Origin: Ectopseudomonas mendocina
GTDB lineage: Bacteria; Pseudomonadota; Gammaproteobacteria; Pseudomonadales; Pseudomonadaceae
Direction: 5' to 3'
Assembly: GCF_016008875.1 (NCBI RefSeq)
Contig: NZ_JADTQG010000003.1
Span: forward strand, 62,001 to 126,000
DNA length: 64,000 bases
Shown: piece by piece, positions 31,958 to 39,917 of the stretch
Numbering within the stretch: position 1 is the first letter of the stretch
How the letters are laid out: the number at the start of each line of letters is the position of its first letter
Notes under the pieces: generated by a model
Seen by the model: the letters and a program-made list of their open reading frames with translations, nothing else
Told to the model about the DNA's origin: nothing
The model's database searches: none
Translations under genes and position numbers: made by a program

Positions 31958-32287
31958 TCAGGCTGGCTCCAGCAATGGGTCCTCTGCGCACACCTGGCAG
32001 GTACGCGCGCATTCCTGGCAATGCTGGCTGGCGTGCTGCACGCATTCCTCTGCGCAGGCCAAGCAGGCGATGCGGCACAGCTGGCTGGCCACAGCGACAT
32101 AGGGGCTGTTGCGCAACATCAGGGTCGCGGTAAGGCGACACAGGTCCGCGCAATCACGGCATAACTCGATGCAGCGATAATGGCCGGCGTCTCCTTCGCT
32201 GAGGCAAGCAGCAGCGCATTGCTCGCTCGCGTTGGCGCAACTGCTATAGGCGGTCATATGATCGAGATAGTTGTACGTATCTGTCAT
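31958..32287 (-). CDS. Cys-rich four-helix-bundle copper-binding protein
   Basis: A 109-residue cytoplasmic protein with about 15 cysteines arranged in helices, for example ECVQHASQHCQECARTCQVC and LCRDCADLC. This pattern is that of the DUF326/Csp family of four-helix bundles that store Cu(I) through inward-facing thiolates. There is no signal peptide, so it resembles the cytosolic Csp3 type. The ribosome-binding site (GGAGGCACG) is near the ATG. It is followed at once by a 60-residue ORF. An AT-rich intergenic region of 421 bases lies upstream. Confidence 0.88.
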   Translation of the reverse strand: MTDTYNYLDHMTAYSSCANASEQCAAACLSEGDAGHYRCIELCRDCADLCRLTATLMLRNSPYVAVASQLCRIACLACAEECVQHASQHCQECARTCQVCAEDPLLEPA

Positions 32288-32708
32288 CTTCGTGCCTCCA
32301 CGAACAATTCATGTACAGGTATTATGGCGCGCCAATAAAGGTAACTTTCCTCGGAAAATAAACTCTGCGACACCTAAGTAGCTATTAGTAATAGAGAAAA
32401 TGTCGAACCGTCATGTCAGCGTTAGTTATTCGACATGCGCGAGAGGGCGTCCATTCCGCAAATACCAATATTTTTTTCGCCTGTATCTCAGCCGGCAATA
32501 AATGCCAATTACCTATAAATAGCGGCACTATTTGTAATGAAAAAGTAGATAGCCACGACTGATTTACGGCCGACCATTGCGAATGGCGTCGTCGATAAGT
32601 ATCGATTGAGACTTGATCATTCGATCAAAAAAACAAATTGGATACGAGAGAATAAAGAGGAGAGAAGGCAGGGTGGCTGGAAATACCAGCCGAGAGCGCC
32701 AGGGGCGA
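32288..32708. other. AT-rich intergenic region
   Basis: 421 bases, clearly more AT-rich than the surroundings (for example 32325-32580). It holds the promoter region of the Csp-like gene and the downstream side of the 149-residue gene. A GAGGAGAGAAGG stretch at about 32657 looks like a ribosome-binding site, but the plus-strand frame that follows is antisense to the 149-residue gene and was not accepted. No RNA gene recognised. Confidence 0.4.
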
Positions 32709-33158
32709 CTAGAAGGAGTGATTGGTTTTCATCACTTCGATCATCATGTTGTCGGGTCTGTCCGCTGTGCTAGGGCGCAACGGGTCGCGATTTACATCCC
32801 AGCAGGTGAGTATCGATCGGGTGAACTGGAACTCGGAAGAGGTAGCAGTGAGCCCGTTCTTGTCACAATCCTCGCAGGGCTGGCCGCTGAACGCCTCGCT
32901 GTGCACCTGATAGCAGTTCGAATCGATCTCCTGAAGCGAGCGCTGAGCGCTGTGCGTGGGTGTCGCCGGCGAGAACATCACCGCCAACGTCGGCGGCTGA
33001 AAGGGTTGCCAGATCAACAACACCACCAGGCATGTCGCCCCGGCTATATAGGGCCATTCGTACATCAGTTGGTGCCGATAGGGCAAATGCCTTCTGATTC
33101 TTCCCATCAGATCTTCGGGCTTGCTCCGAATCGTTGCTGAATCCTTGCATCTGGGCAC
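32709..33158 (-). CDS. hypothetical single-pass membrane protein
   Basis: I do not recognise this 149-residue protein. One hydrophobic segment (YIAGATCLVVLLIWQPF, about residues 37-53) follows a basic N-terminus (MGRIRRHLPYRHQLMYEW), so it is probably anchored in the inner membrane with an outer C-terminal region. That region holds four cysteines (NCYQVH, PCEDCDKNG, LTCWD) that could form disulfides or bind metal. The start is GTG at 33158, with GAGG eight bases upstream; ATG at 33107 is an alternative. It begins ten bases after the 105-residue gene and is probably co-transcribed with it. Base composition is lower in GC than in neighbouring regions. Confidence 0.55.
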   Translation of the reverse strand: MPRCKDSATIRSKPEDLMGRIRRHLPYRHQLMYEWPYIAGATCLVVLLIWQPFQPPTLAVMFSPATPTHSAQRSLQEIDSNCYQVHSEAFSGQPCEDCDKNGLTATSSEFQFTRSILTCWDVNRDPLRPSTADRPDNMMIEVMKTNHSF

Positions 33159-33168
33159 GTGTCTATCC

Positions 33169-33486
33169 TCATTCCTTCGTGAGCTTTCTCATAGCCCACA
33201 AGCGGGAGGAGCGCGTGCGGAAAATCGGCTCGCGCGAGTAGGTTGGCAATTGCATGGCGTTACAATGCTTGACCGCTTCGCTTATCGACTCGCCATCTTC
33301 CTCCAAAGTCATATCGAAATGGATCAGCCGGATCAACTCCTGGGTGGGACAAGTCCCATCGAGAACGCGAACGAGCTGTCGTTCATTATGGGCGACGGTC
33401 AGCACGATGCTGCCGTCCGGTCTTGGCGTCATATCAATTTCATAATTGGCTAACGCCGACCTGATGCTTTCCAAGTCATGGTTCAT
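33169..33486 (-). CDS. small protein, RPDG family (paralogue of the gene at 42620)
   Basis: A 105-residue soluble protein. ATG at 33486 has a near-ideal ribosome-binding site (AAGGAGGAAC). The N-terminal half reads YEIDMTPRPDGSIVLTVAHN and the C-terminal part LPTYSREPIFRTRSSRLW. The protein at 42620-42964 has HEVALKARPDGKLLMSLSQN and LPTFSGSPI in the same order, so the two are paralogues. The RPDG block reminds me of DUF3509 proteins of Pseudomonas; this is not certain. It is the first gene of a two-gene unit with the 149-residue membrane protein. Confidence 0.65.
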   Translation of the reverse strand: MNHDLESIRSALANYEIDMTPRPDGSIVLTVAHNERQLVRVLDGTCPTQELIRLIHFDMTLEEDGESISEAVKHCNAMQLPTYSREPIFRTRSSRLWAMRKLTKE

Positions 33487-33950
33487 GAGTTCCTCCTTAA
33501 AGACACCCATGAAACATAGCGCCGTATCTATGGCATACCAACACTTGGGACGATTGGTATAAATAAAAACCAAATTGACATCATCTACCCAAGTTATACA
33601 AATTTGCGCTTGGAAAAATTCATTTGCGATGGAATTTATTCATGAAAATTTCAAGGCTGAGTTTATTGTTTGCATACAGCATCTTGCATCAGGCCAACGA
33701 GCGAAGTGGCCCGCGGTGACAGAAAAATAAACTGAACCAAATGCACGACACGCTTTCGTCGAATCGACTGGATATCCAGAACCCCAAATAAAACTTGTAC
33801 AAAAAGTTAACGCGCTTTAAGAAATCGCGATAAAGGGTTCAGTGTTTTGTCACTGGCGGCGCCTCAACCCCCAAGCCCGGGATCTCCATGGGCGGACGCT
33901 TTTTACCGATCCATCGCAGCGGCAGTGTGGTGAACAGCCCGGCAAAACGC
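33487..33950. other. AT-rich intergenic region between two minus-strand units
   Basis: 464 bases, strongly AT-rich up to about 33850. It must hold the promoter of the RPDG-family gene (reading left) and the 3' region of the oxidase operon. No coding frame of merit, tRNA or recognisable riboswitch. A TTGACA at 33575 and TATACA at 33595 are only 14 bases apart and point to the plus strand, where no gene follows, so I do not call a promoter. Confidence 0.4.
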
Positions 33951-34304
33951 TCACAGGCAGGGCGGCAGGCTAAGCGTCGGCAGGGCGACGAAGACGGTAG
34001 CGATGGCGCCGATCAGGTTGATACCGGCGGCAATACGGGCAACGAAACGCTCGGACTGGGTCGCGCGGTCACGCCTGGCGGCGCGCTGAAACAGGCGCGC
34101 CAGCAGGAGCAGTGCAATCGCGGTAACCAGGCTAAGCAGGGCGAGCAGCCCGTTCAGCCAGGTCCATTGCCCTTGTGCAGGGTCTGGCGGCACAAACGCA
34201 CAACCCACCGAAAGACCGCCATAGATCGCAACGAACCAGAGGCTCCAGAGCACCAGCCCGAGCGGGATGTGGATCGGGTTGTAGGGCGAGCGTAACGGTT
34301 GCAT
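33951..34304 (-). CDS. small membrane protein of the oxidase operon
   Basis: A 117-residue protein with three hydrophobic segments: HIPLGLVLWSLWFVAIYGGL, WLNGLLALLSLVTAIALLLL and FVARIAAGINLIGAIATVFV. The start shares a base with the stop of the subunit I-III fusion (TGATG), so it is coupled to it. The position corresponds to the small last gene of coxMNOP-type operons (CoxP or a subunit IV-like protein), but the sequence itself does not identify it. It may be an accessory subunit or assembly factor. Confidence 0.7.
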   Translation of the reverse strand: MQPLRSPYNPIHIPLGLVLWSLWFVAIYGGLSVGCAFVPPDPAQGQWTWLNGLLALLSLVTAIALLLLARLFQRAARRDRATQSERFVARIAAGINLIGAIATVFVALPTLSLPPCL

Positions 34305-36835
34305 CACGCACCTCCGAAGGCAGGTGGGAACAGCACTACGCTGCAGTAGGTGATCCACATCACCGCCAGGTTGTACTGCCAGAGCTGCTCTACCACCAGC
34401 GGCTCGTAAGGCGTGTTCTTGCACACATAGCCATAGTGCACACGCAACGCCTGCAATGCGCTGAGGATGGCTGCCAACGCGCCGTGCACCAGGCTGTAGC
34501 TGAGCATCACGGTGATCACCGCATCGTGTGCGGTGGCACGTGGCGCCAGATCGCCTGTCAGCAGGGCCCAGAGCAGCAGCCCGGCATGCAGTGCACCGAG
34601 CAGCGCCACGCCGGCAAAGCAAATGATCAACGTGGCCGGCTCACCCTGGCTCTGACGCAGACGGCGCAACACCGGACGCTGCCAGAGAACGGCGATGCTG
34701 AGCAGCACGGCGCTGGCCAGCAGCAGGCGCTGGTCGATGACCGGCTCGTCCGGGACCAGCCAATTCGGCGACACGGTCCACAGGTAGAACCAGCCGAACA
34801 GCAGCGCCAGATAGAGCGCACCATTGGCCAGCAAGGTCACGCCCATGCCCCAGAGTCCCGGTCCGTCGCAGGTACGCGAGTGCAGCGGCGGCTCTCCGGG
34901 CTGTACCCGGGCATCCGGCGCCGCCAGCGGGTGCGCGCCGTTCTCCCAGCTCCAGCGCAGCAGCACCGCCACCGCGATGATGCAGGCGGCCAGCGCGACC
35001 CAGTAGAACTTGGTCAAAAGCCCCAGGCACATGATGGCGATGAAGGCCGAGGCGGCGAACGGCAGCCAGCTGTTGCCGGGCAGGTGGATGATCTCGCGCA
35101 CCTTGCCGGTCAGCGGTTCGACGCCCCAGGTTTCTCGCCGACCATGATCGATCACGGTGAGGGCGAACTCGCCGTTGTCGATGCGTTCGCCCAGATCAGG
35201 GTACTCCCACATCGGGTGACGGGTGCGTACCGGCGGCAGGCTGACGAAGTTGTAAGCGCTGGGTGGCAGGTGCGTGCTCCACTCCAGGGTATCCGCATCC
35301 CAGGGGTTGTTCTGCGCCTTCTGACCGAAGCGAAAGTGCAGGACGATATCCAGCAGCACCGTGGCAATACCGATGGCCATGATGAAGCTGCCCACCGAGG
35401 AAATCAGATTCGGCAGATCCCAGCCCAGGCCGGACTGGTAGGTGTAGATCCGCCGCGGCATGCCCATCAGCCCGGTCCAGTGCATGATCAGGAAGGTCAC
35501 GTTGAAGCCGATGAACACCAGCCAGAAGCCCCACTTGCCGAGGCGCTCCGACGGCATGCGTCCGGAGAAGTGCGGCAGCCAGTAATAGATGCCTGCCAAC
35601 AGCGGGAAGAACATGCCGCCCACCAGCACGTAGTGCATGTGCGCTACCACGAAGTGGGTGTCGTGCACCTGCCAGTCGAAGGGCACCAGGGCCAGCATCA
35701 CGCCGGTCAGGCCGCCACAGACGAAGATCACCAGAAAGCCCACCAGCCACAGCATCGGCACGTGGTAACGCGGCTTGCCGACCCACAGCGTGGCGATCCA
35801 TGCGAAGACCTGAACGCCGGTCGGGATCGCTACCAGCATGCTCGCAGCGGAAAAGAACACCTGCGCCAACTGCGGAATGCCCACGGTGAACATGTGGTGG
35901 ACCCACAAGCCGAAGCTGATGAAGCCGGTCGTGAGAACCGATAGCACCACCCAGCGATAGCCCACCAGCGGACGCTGGCAGAACACCGGCAGCAGGGTCG
36001 AGACGATGCCGGCCGCCGGCAGGAAGATGATGTACACCTCGGGATGGCCGAACAGCCAGAACAGGTGTTGCCAGAGAATCGGGTCGCCACCGCGCGCCAC
36101 CTCGAAAAACGGCAGGCCAACGGCGCGCTCGAGTTCGAGCAGGATGCTGCCGAGGATCAGCGGCGGAAAGCCGACCACGATCATCATGGCCATGACCAGG
36201 ATGTACCAGGCGTAGATCGGCATCTTGTTCAGGGCCATGCCTTCGGCACGGGTGCGCAGGATCGACACCACCAGCTCGACGCCCGCCGACACCGCGGAGA
36301 TTTCCACGAAAGTGATGCCGATCAGCCAGAAATCAGAGTTCGGCCCTGGGGTATGCACCGCGCTGGAAAGCGGCGTGTACATGAACCAGCCGGCCTTGGG
36401 CGCGATGCCCAGCAGCAGACTGGCGCACAGAATCAGCCCACCGAACAGGTAGCACCAGTAGCCCAGCGCCGATAGCCGCGGGAATACCAGGTCACGGGCG
36501 CCGAGCATCTTCGGAATCAGGTAGACCGCCAGGCCCTCCATCATCGGTACGGCAAACAGGAACATCATCACCGTGCCGTGCATGGTGAACACCTGGTTGT
36601 AGATGTCCGGTTCGAGGAACTCGTAGCCGGGGATCGCCAGTTGCGTACGCACCAGCATCGCCAGCAGACCGCCGAACAGGAAAAAGCCCAGCCCGGTGAG
36701 CATGAAGCGAATGCCGACGGTGGTGTGGTTGACGATGGTCAGCGACCTCCAGCCGCGCGGGTTGCCCCAGACTTCGTTGAACTGATCGTGCAGTTGCTCG
36801 GGGTCGGCAACGCGCTGGTTGCTTGGCGTACTCAC
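34304..36835 (-). CDS. cytochrome c oxidase subunit I fused to subunit III
   Basis: An 843-residue integral inner-membrane protein. Residues about 1-560 are haem-copper oxidase subunit I: haem a ligand in FTMHGTVMMF, the His-Tyr pair in FGHPEVYIIFLP, Cu-B ligands VHHMFTVG, and haem ligands FVVAHMHYVL. Residues about 610-843 resemble subunit III with several membrane helices and SLVHGALAAILSALQALRVHYGY. The usual lysine of the K proton channel (IPTGxKVFSW) is glutamine here (IPTGVQVFAW, Q342), and the D-channel asparagines are also changed (FPRLSALGYW), although the entry Asp (GARDLVFPR) remains. The start is GTG at 36835, overlapping the subunit II stop. This resembles CoxN of alternative oxidases. 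Confidence 0.92.
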   Translation of the reverse strand: MSTPSNQRVADPEQLHDQFNEVWGNPRGWRSLTIVNHTTVGIRFMLTGLGFFLFGGLLAMLVRTQLAIPGYEFLEPDIYNQVFTMHGTVMMFLFAVPMMEGLAVYLIPKMLGARDLVFPRLSALGYWCYLFGGLILCASLLLGIAPKAGWFMYTPLSSAVHTPGPNSDFWLIGITFVEISAVSAGVELVVSILRTRAEGMALNKMPIYAWYILVMAMMIVVGFPPLILGSILLELERAVGLPFFEVARGGDPILWQHLFWLFGHPEVYIIFLPAAGIVSTLLPVFCQRPLVGYRWVVLSVLTTGFISFGLWVHHMFTVGIPQLAQVFFSAASMLVAIPTGVQVFAWIATLWVGKPRYHVPMLWLVGFLVIFVCGGLTGVMLALVPFDWQVHDTHFVVAHMHYVLVGGMFFPLLAGIYYWLPHFSGRMPSERLGKWGFWLVFIGFNVTFLIMHWTGLMGMPRRIYTYQSGLGWDLPNLISSVGSFIMAIGIATVLLDIVLHFRFGQKAQNNPWDADTLEWSTHLPPSAYNFVSLPPVRTRHPMWEYPDLGERIDNGEFALTVIDHGRRETWGVEPLTGKVREIIHLPGNSWLPFAASAFIAIMCLGLLTKFYWVALAACIIAVAVLLRWSWENGAHPLAAPDARVQPGEPPLHSRTCDGPGLWGMGVTLLANGALYLALLFGWFYLWTVSPNWLVPDEPVIDQRLLLASAVLLSIAVLWQRPVLRRLRQSQGEPATLIICFAGVALLGALHAGLLLWALLTGDLAPRATAHDAVITVMLSYSLVHGALAAILSALQALRVHYGYVCKNTPYEPLVVEQLWQYNLAVMWITYCSVVLFPPAFGGA

Positions 36836-37800
36836 GGGTGCAGGGTCTCCAGCCAGTCGGCGATGGCACTGAGGTGGTCGGGGTCGAGGTCGTCGTGCAG
36901 CGGCATGGCGTTGCCGGGCTTGAGCCGCTGGTGCTCCTGCAGCCAGTGCAACAGTGCGCCCGGCTCGTTGTTCAGCACGCCGGCGCCAAGCATCGATCGC
37001 GCGCCGACATCGCTGAGGTCCGGCGCGCGATTTCCTTCGCTGACGCCCGCTACCCGGTGGCACTGGCCGCAGCGAGCCGCGAATGCTTCGCCGGCAGGGC
37101 CGGGCAGGGCGCTGGCTTGCCAGTCGCTGCGGGCTTGCAGCCAGTTGGCGAAGTCCTCTTCTTCATGAGCCTGCACGTCGAGGATCATGTGCGTGTGCTG
37201 GGTTCCGCAGAATTCCGAGCACTGCCCGCGGAAAATGCCGGGGCGGTCGGCCTGCAGGCGGATGCGGTTGTCCCGGCCAGGGATCATGTCGATCTTGCCG
37301 CCCAGGCGCGGCACCCAGAAGGAATGGATGACATCGGCGCTGGTGACGTCGAGGTCCACCGGGCGACCGACCGGCAGGTGCAGCTGGTTGGCGGTGACCA
37401 CGCCGCTGTCCGGGTAGCGCACCTCCCACCACCACTGATGGCCGATCACCTCGATGCGCAAGGGCTGCTCGCCGCTCAATGGCAAGGGCAGCATGCGTTG
37501 GCCGATGGGAATGCCGAACAGCAGCAACACCAGAATGCTCAGGGTCGGCAGCAACAAGCCGCCGCCGATCAGCCAGCGCAACGTCAGCTGACGTGCCCGA
37601 GCGTCGTCCACCTGCGGGCTGTTGCGACGCATGGCATGCACCCACAACGCCGTCACCACGATCAGCACCAGAGTGGCGAAAGCGCACATCGCCCACCACA
37701 GGATCGCTACCTCGTGCGCAATCGGTCCGGCCGGGTCGAGCGCCGATTGTGGCCCCTCGCAGGCAACGAGAAACGGAACTGCCAGCGTCAGCGTGGTCAA
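36832..37800 (-). CDS. cytochrome c oxidase subunit II with C-terminal cytochrome c domain
   Basis: About 322 residues. A short hydrophobic leader ends in FLVACEGPQ, a lipoprotein-type cleavage site. Two membrane helices follow (MCAFATLVLIVVTALWV and GGGLLLPTLSILVLLLFGI). The CuA domain has HQWWWEVRYPDSG, DVIHSFWVPRLGGK and CSEFCGTQHTHM with all ligands. Residues about 225-322 form a cytochrome c domain with CGQCH and a likely Met ligand in GNAMPLHD, making this a caa3-type oxidase. No ATG fits: TTG at 37800 is the best start, or CTG at 37812, which would add a lysine to the leader. It is the first gene of the operon, divergent from the DUF2231 gene. Confidence 0.9.
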   Translation of the reverse strand: MTTLTLAVPFLVACEGPQSALDPAGPIAHEVAILWWAMCAFATLVLIVVTALWVHAMRRNSPQVDDARARQLTLRWLIGGGLLLPTLSILVLLLFGIPIGQRMLPLPLSGEQPLRIEVIGHQWWWEVRYPDSGVVTANQLHLPVGRPVDLDVTSADVIHSFWVPRLGGKIDMIPGRDNRIRLQADRPGIFRGQCSEFCGTQHTHMILDVQAHEEEDFANWLQARSDWQASALPGPAGEAFAARCGQCHRVAGVSEGNRAPDLSDVGARSMLGAGVLNNEPGALLHWLQEHQRLKPGNAMPLHDDLDPDHLSAIADWLETLHP

Positions 37801-37869
37801 CTTGAAACAGGGCGTCAGCCAATGACGCTGCTGTTCAACCTCATCATTGATCTGTTCAGGGAGGCCGGG

Positions 37870-38328
37870 ATGGCCGAAATAAAGGAAGTTATCGTCAGTC
37901 GCGCAGCTATCGCCGGGCATCCGCTGCATCCGATGATGATCCACTTTCCCGTGGCCGCGCTGCTGGGCCTGGTGGCGACCGACATCGCCTATCTGCTGCT
38001 GGCCGATCCGTTCTGGGCGCGCGCCAGTCTCTGGCTCGCGGGCGTCGGCGCCTTCGGTGGCTGGGTGGCGAGCATGGCGGGGCTGGTCGATCTGCTCACG
38101 GTCGGCAGCATCCGACGCAAGATCACCGCCTGGTGCCATGCCATCATCGCGGTGATGATGCTGTCGCTGGCATCGCTGAACTGGCTGCTGCGCTACGCCG
38201 GCCCGGAGCAGGGCATGGAACGCTGGGCGCTGTACCTGTCGCTGCTGACCGCTGCCCTGATCGGGCTGGCGGCTTACCTGGGCGGGCGACTGGTGTACGA
38301 ACACGGCGTGGGTGTAGATACACGCTGA
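37870..38328 (+). CDS. DUF2231 membrane protein
   Basis: A 152-residue inner-membrane protein with four hydrophobic segments. The DUF2231 signature GHPLHPMMIHFPVAALLGLV is near residue 15, and histidines in this block and in CHAIIAVMM may bind haem or metal. The ATG at 37870 was chosen for the GGGAGG before it; an ATG at 37822 is less well supported. It is transcribed divergently from the oxidase operon with about 70 bases between the starts. Family members often lie beside cytochrome oxidases and c-type cytochromes; the function is unknown. Confidence 0.85.
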   Translation: MAEIKEVIVSRAAIAGHPLHPMMIHFPVAALLGLVATDIAYLLLADPFWARASLWLAGVGAFGGWVASMAGLVDLLTVGSIRRKITAWCHAIIAVMMLSLASLNWLLRYAGPEQGMERWALYLSLLTAALIGLAAYLGGRLVYEHGVGVDTR

Positions 38329-38407
38329 ACGACTCGGCCCCTGCTTGCCGGCCACTGGGTGGTAGAGGGAGCGGGGCAGGTCATGCATGTTCTCGGGTAC
38401 TCCGTGG

Positions 38408-38821
38408 TCAGAAAGGTTTGGCCAGCACCAACCACAGCGTGGCGCTGATCAGGAAGGCCAGCAGCAGGCCGATCACCAGGCAGTCACGGCGCAGGGCGCG
38501 GTCGGTGACGCGCTCGATGCGCAGGATCAACACGCCGCACAGGGCATGACACAGCACCATGCCGGCGACGGTGGTGAGCTTGGCGATCAGCCAGGCGTCG
38601 AAGATCGAGTCGCGCAGGAACAGCGCCGTGCCCGAGCCGATGGCCAGCAACGCCGCTGGCGTGGCGATCAGGTTGAAAATCGTGCGGGTGAGTTGGCCGT
38701 GGTCGCGATAGAAGAGGTCGTCGCTGCTGCGAGTACCGGCGGCGATCATCGCGGGCAGATACAGCAGCGCGCCGCACCAGCCGATCAGCGCCATGAAATG
38801 CAGCAGTTTGAGCAGTGGCAT
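38408..38821 (-). CDS. CopD/HemJ-like small membrane protein
   Basis: A 137-residue protein with four hydrophobic helices. The N-terminal LLKLLHFMALIGWCGALLYLP resembles the first helix of CopD and HemJ proteins, in which the His is a haem or copper ligand. HemJ oxidises protoporphyrinogen and CopD imports copper; both tie to haem-copper oxidase supply. The ATG at 38821 has a weak ribosome-binding site. It converges on the DUF2231 gene. I cannot choose between the two families. Confidence 0.7.
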   Translation of the reverse strand: MPLLKLLHFMALIGWCGALLYLPAMIAAGTRSSDDLFYRDHGQLTRTIFNLIATPAALLAIGSGTALFLRDSIFDAWLIAKLTTVAGMVLCHALCGVLILRIERVTDRALRRDCLVIGLLLAFLISATLWLVLAKPF

Positions 38822-39238
38822 CGATGCTTTCCCGTGCGTCCGTTCGTTTCGAGCACATGGCCCTGGTGGGGCAGGCCACGACTGTGTGACTGCCTGACGG
38901 TGTCTGAGTTCGGCTGCTCTCCTGGACGAGCCGCGTTCGCCTCCCGGATGAAAAAGAAGGAACCGCCGCAAGGAGAAGGAGGGAGACGGTGCGGCGGTCC
39001 GGGGGAAGCAGAGATGCTCGTTCGATTTGGCGCGACTGCGCCAGCCAGGTGCGACACCTGGCAAGCTGCCCCTGAAACAAACAGAGTTGCGCCACCGCCC
39101 TCACGTTCAAGCTTTTTCGCCAAGGTCATGCGGTTCGTCACAAACAGCCGCCGGCAGAAAAATTGAAACCCGGCGATGAGTTTTCACTCACTTCAAGAGA
39201 AAGCCTCGCAAAGCGCTTCATTGGCAAAGGAGGAAACC
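38822..39238. other. intergenic region with a minus-strand terminator-like hairpin
   Basis: 417 bases without an accepted gene. At 38962-38998 is an inverted repeat ACCGCCGC / GCGGCGGT, flanked on its left by an A-rich stretch (38951-38962). On the minus strand this reads as stem-loop followed by TTCCTTCTTTTT, a plausible intrinsic terminator with no gene upstream of it. An AAGGAGAAGGAGGG stretch lies in its loop. The last 20 bases carry the ribosome-binding site of the ClpP-like gene (AAAGGAGG). Confidence 0.4.
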
Positions 39239-39790
39239 ATGAGAACTCACGTCGTGCATTTCACCGCACCGATCAATTCCTACACCTGTGGTCAGTTGAT
39301 CGACAAATGCAGCCAGGCCGTCCATCAGGGCGCCGATGAACTGGTGCTGAAAATCGCCACCATGGGCGGGGAGTGCAGCTACGGCTTCTCCCTCTACAAC
39401 TTCCTCATCTCGCTGCCGGTACCGGTCAAGACGCACAACCTCGGCACCGTGGAATCGATGGGCAACATCATCTTTCTCGCCGGAGAAACGCGAACGGCGT
39501 GCCCGCACAGCAAGTTTCTGTTTCACCCCTTCCACTGGACGGTCAATGGCGCCGTGGACCATGCGCGCATGTCCGAATATGCGATGAGCCTGGACTACGA
39601 TCTGCAGCTCTACGCCGATATCGTCGCCGAGCGCACGACGGGGGCCGAGGCGCCGCTCGACGTGCTGCAGTGCCTGATGTCCGCGCCGCGCATCCTCAAT
39701 GTCGAAGAAGCGCTGGCTGCGGGGGTGATCCACCGCGAAGACTGCCTGGGCATGCCGGCCGAAGCGGTCAACTGGTGCGTGCATACGTGA
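39239..39790 (+). CDS. ClpP-like serine protease (orphan Clp protease proteolytic subunit)
   Basis: A 183-residue protein of the ClpP/crotonase superfamily. The nucleophile motif is GTVESMGNIIFLAG (Ser73), and the active-site His is in KFLFHPFHWT (His96). This spacing matches ClpP. No pro-peptide or membrane segment is seen, and the hydrophobic-patch residues for ATPase docking are not evident to me, so it may act without ClpX or ClpA. An excellent ribosome-binding site (AAAGGAGGAAAC) precedes the ATG. It is followed by two DUF2383 genes on the same strand, probably a stress-induced set. Confidence 0.8.
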   Translation: MRTHVVHFTAPINSYTCGQLIDKCSQAVHQGADELVLKIATMGGECSYGFSLYNFLISLPVPVKTHNLGTVESMGNIIFLAGETRTACPHSKFLFHPFHWTVNGAVDHARMSEYAMSLDYDLQLYADIVAERTTGAEAPLDVLQCLMSAPRILNVEEALAAGVIHREDCLGMPAEAVNWCVHT

Positions 39791-39917
39791 GCCGGTTTCT
39801 CTACCGCCTGGAATATTCTCTGAACGATCAGCGAAGCCCTGGCGTCGGAATCCATGTAGGCCCCGCCAAGGGACATACCATCAAGCAATGGCCGTTTAGC
39901 CGGCCCGGAGGCGACAT

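Noticed and set aside
32613..33140. 175-codon plus-strand frame with a GAGGAGAGAAGG near its start
   Set aside because: It is opposite the 149-residue membrane protein, which has a plausible transmembrane helix, start and spacing to the upstream gene; the plus-strand product is Arg/His-rich and featureless.
33575..33600. Possible promoter TTGACA ... TATACA on the plus strand
   Set aside because: The spacer is only 14 bases and no plus-strand gene follows.
34175..35944. 589-codon plus-strand frame opposite the oxidase gene
   Set aside because: Very His/Gln-rich antisense translation of membrane helices; the minus strand has the conserved haem ligands.
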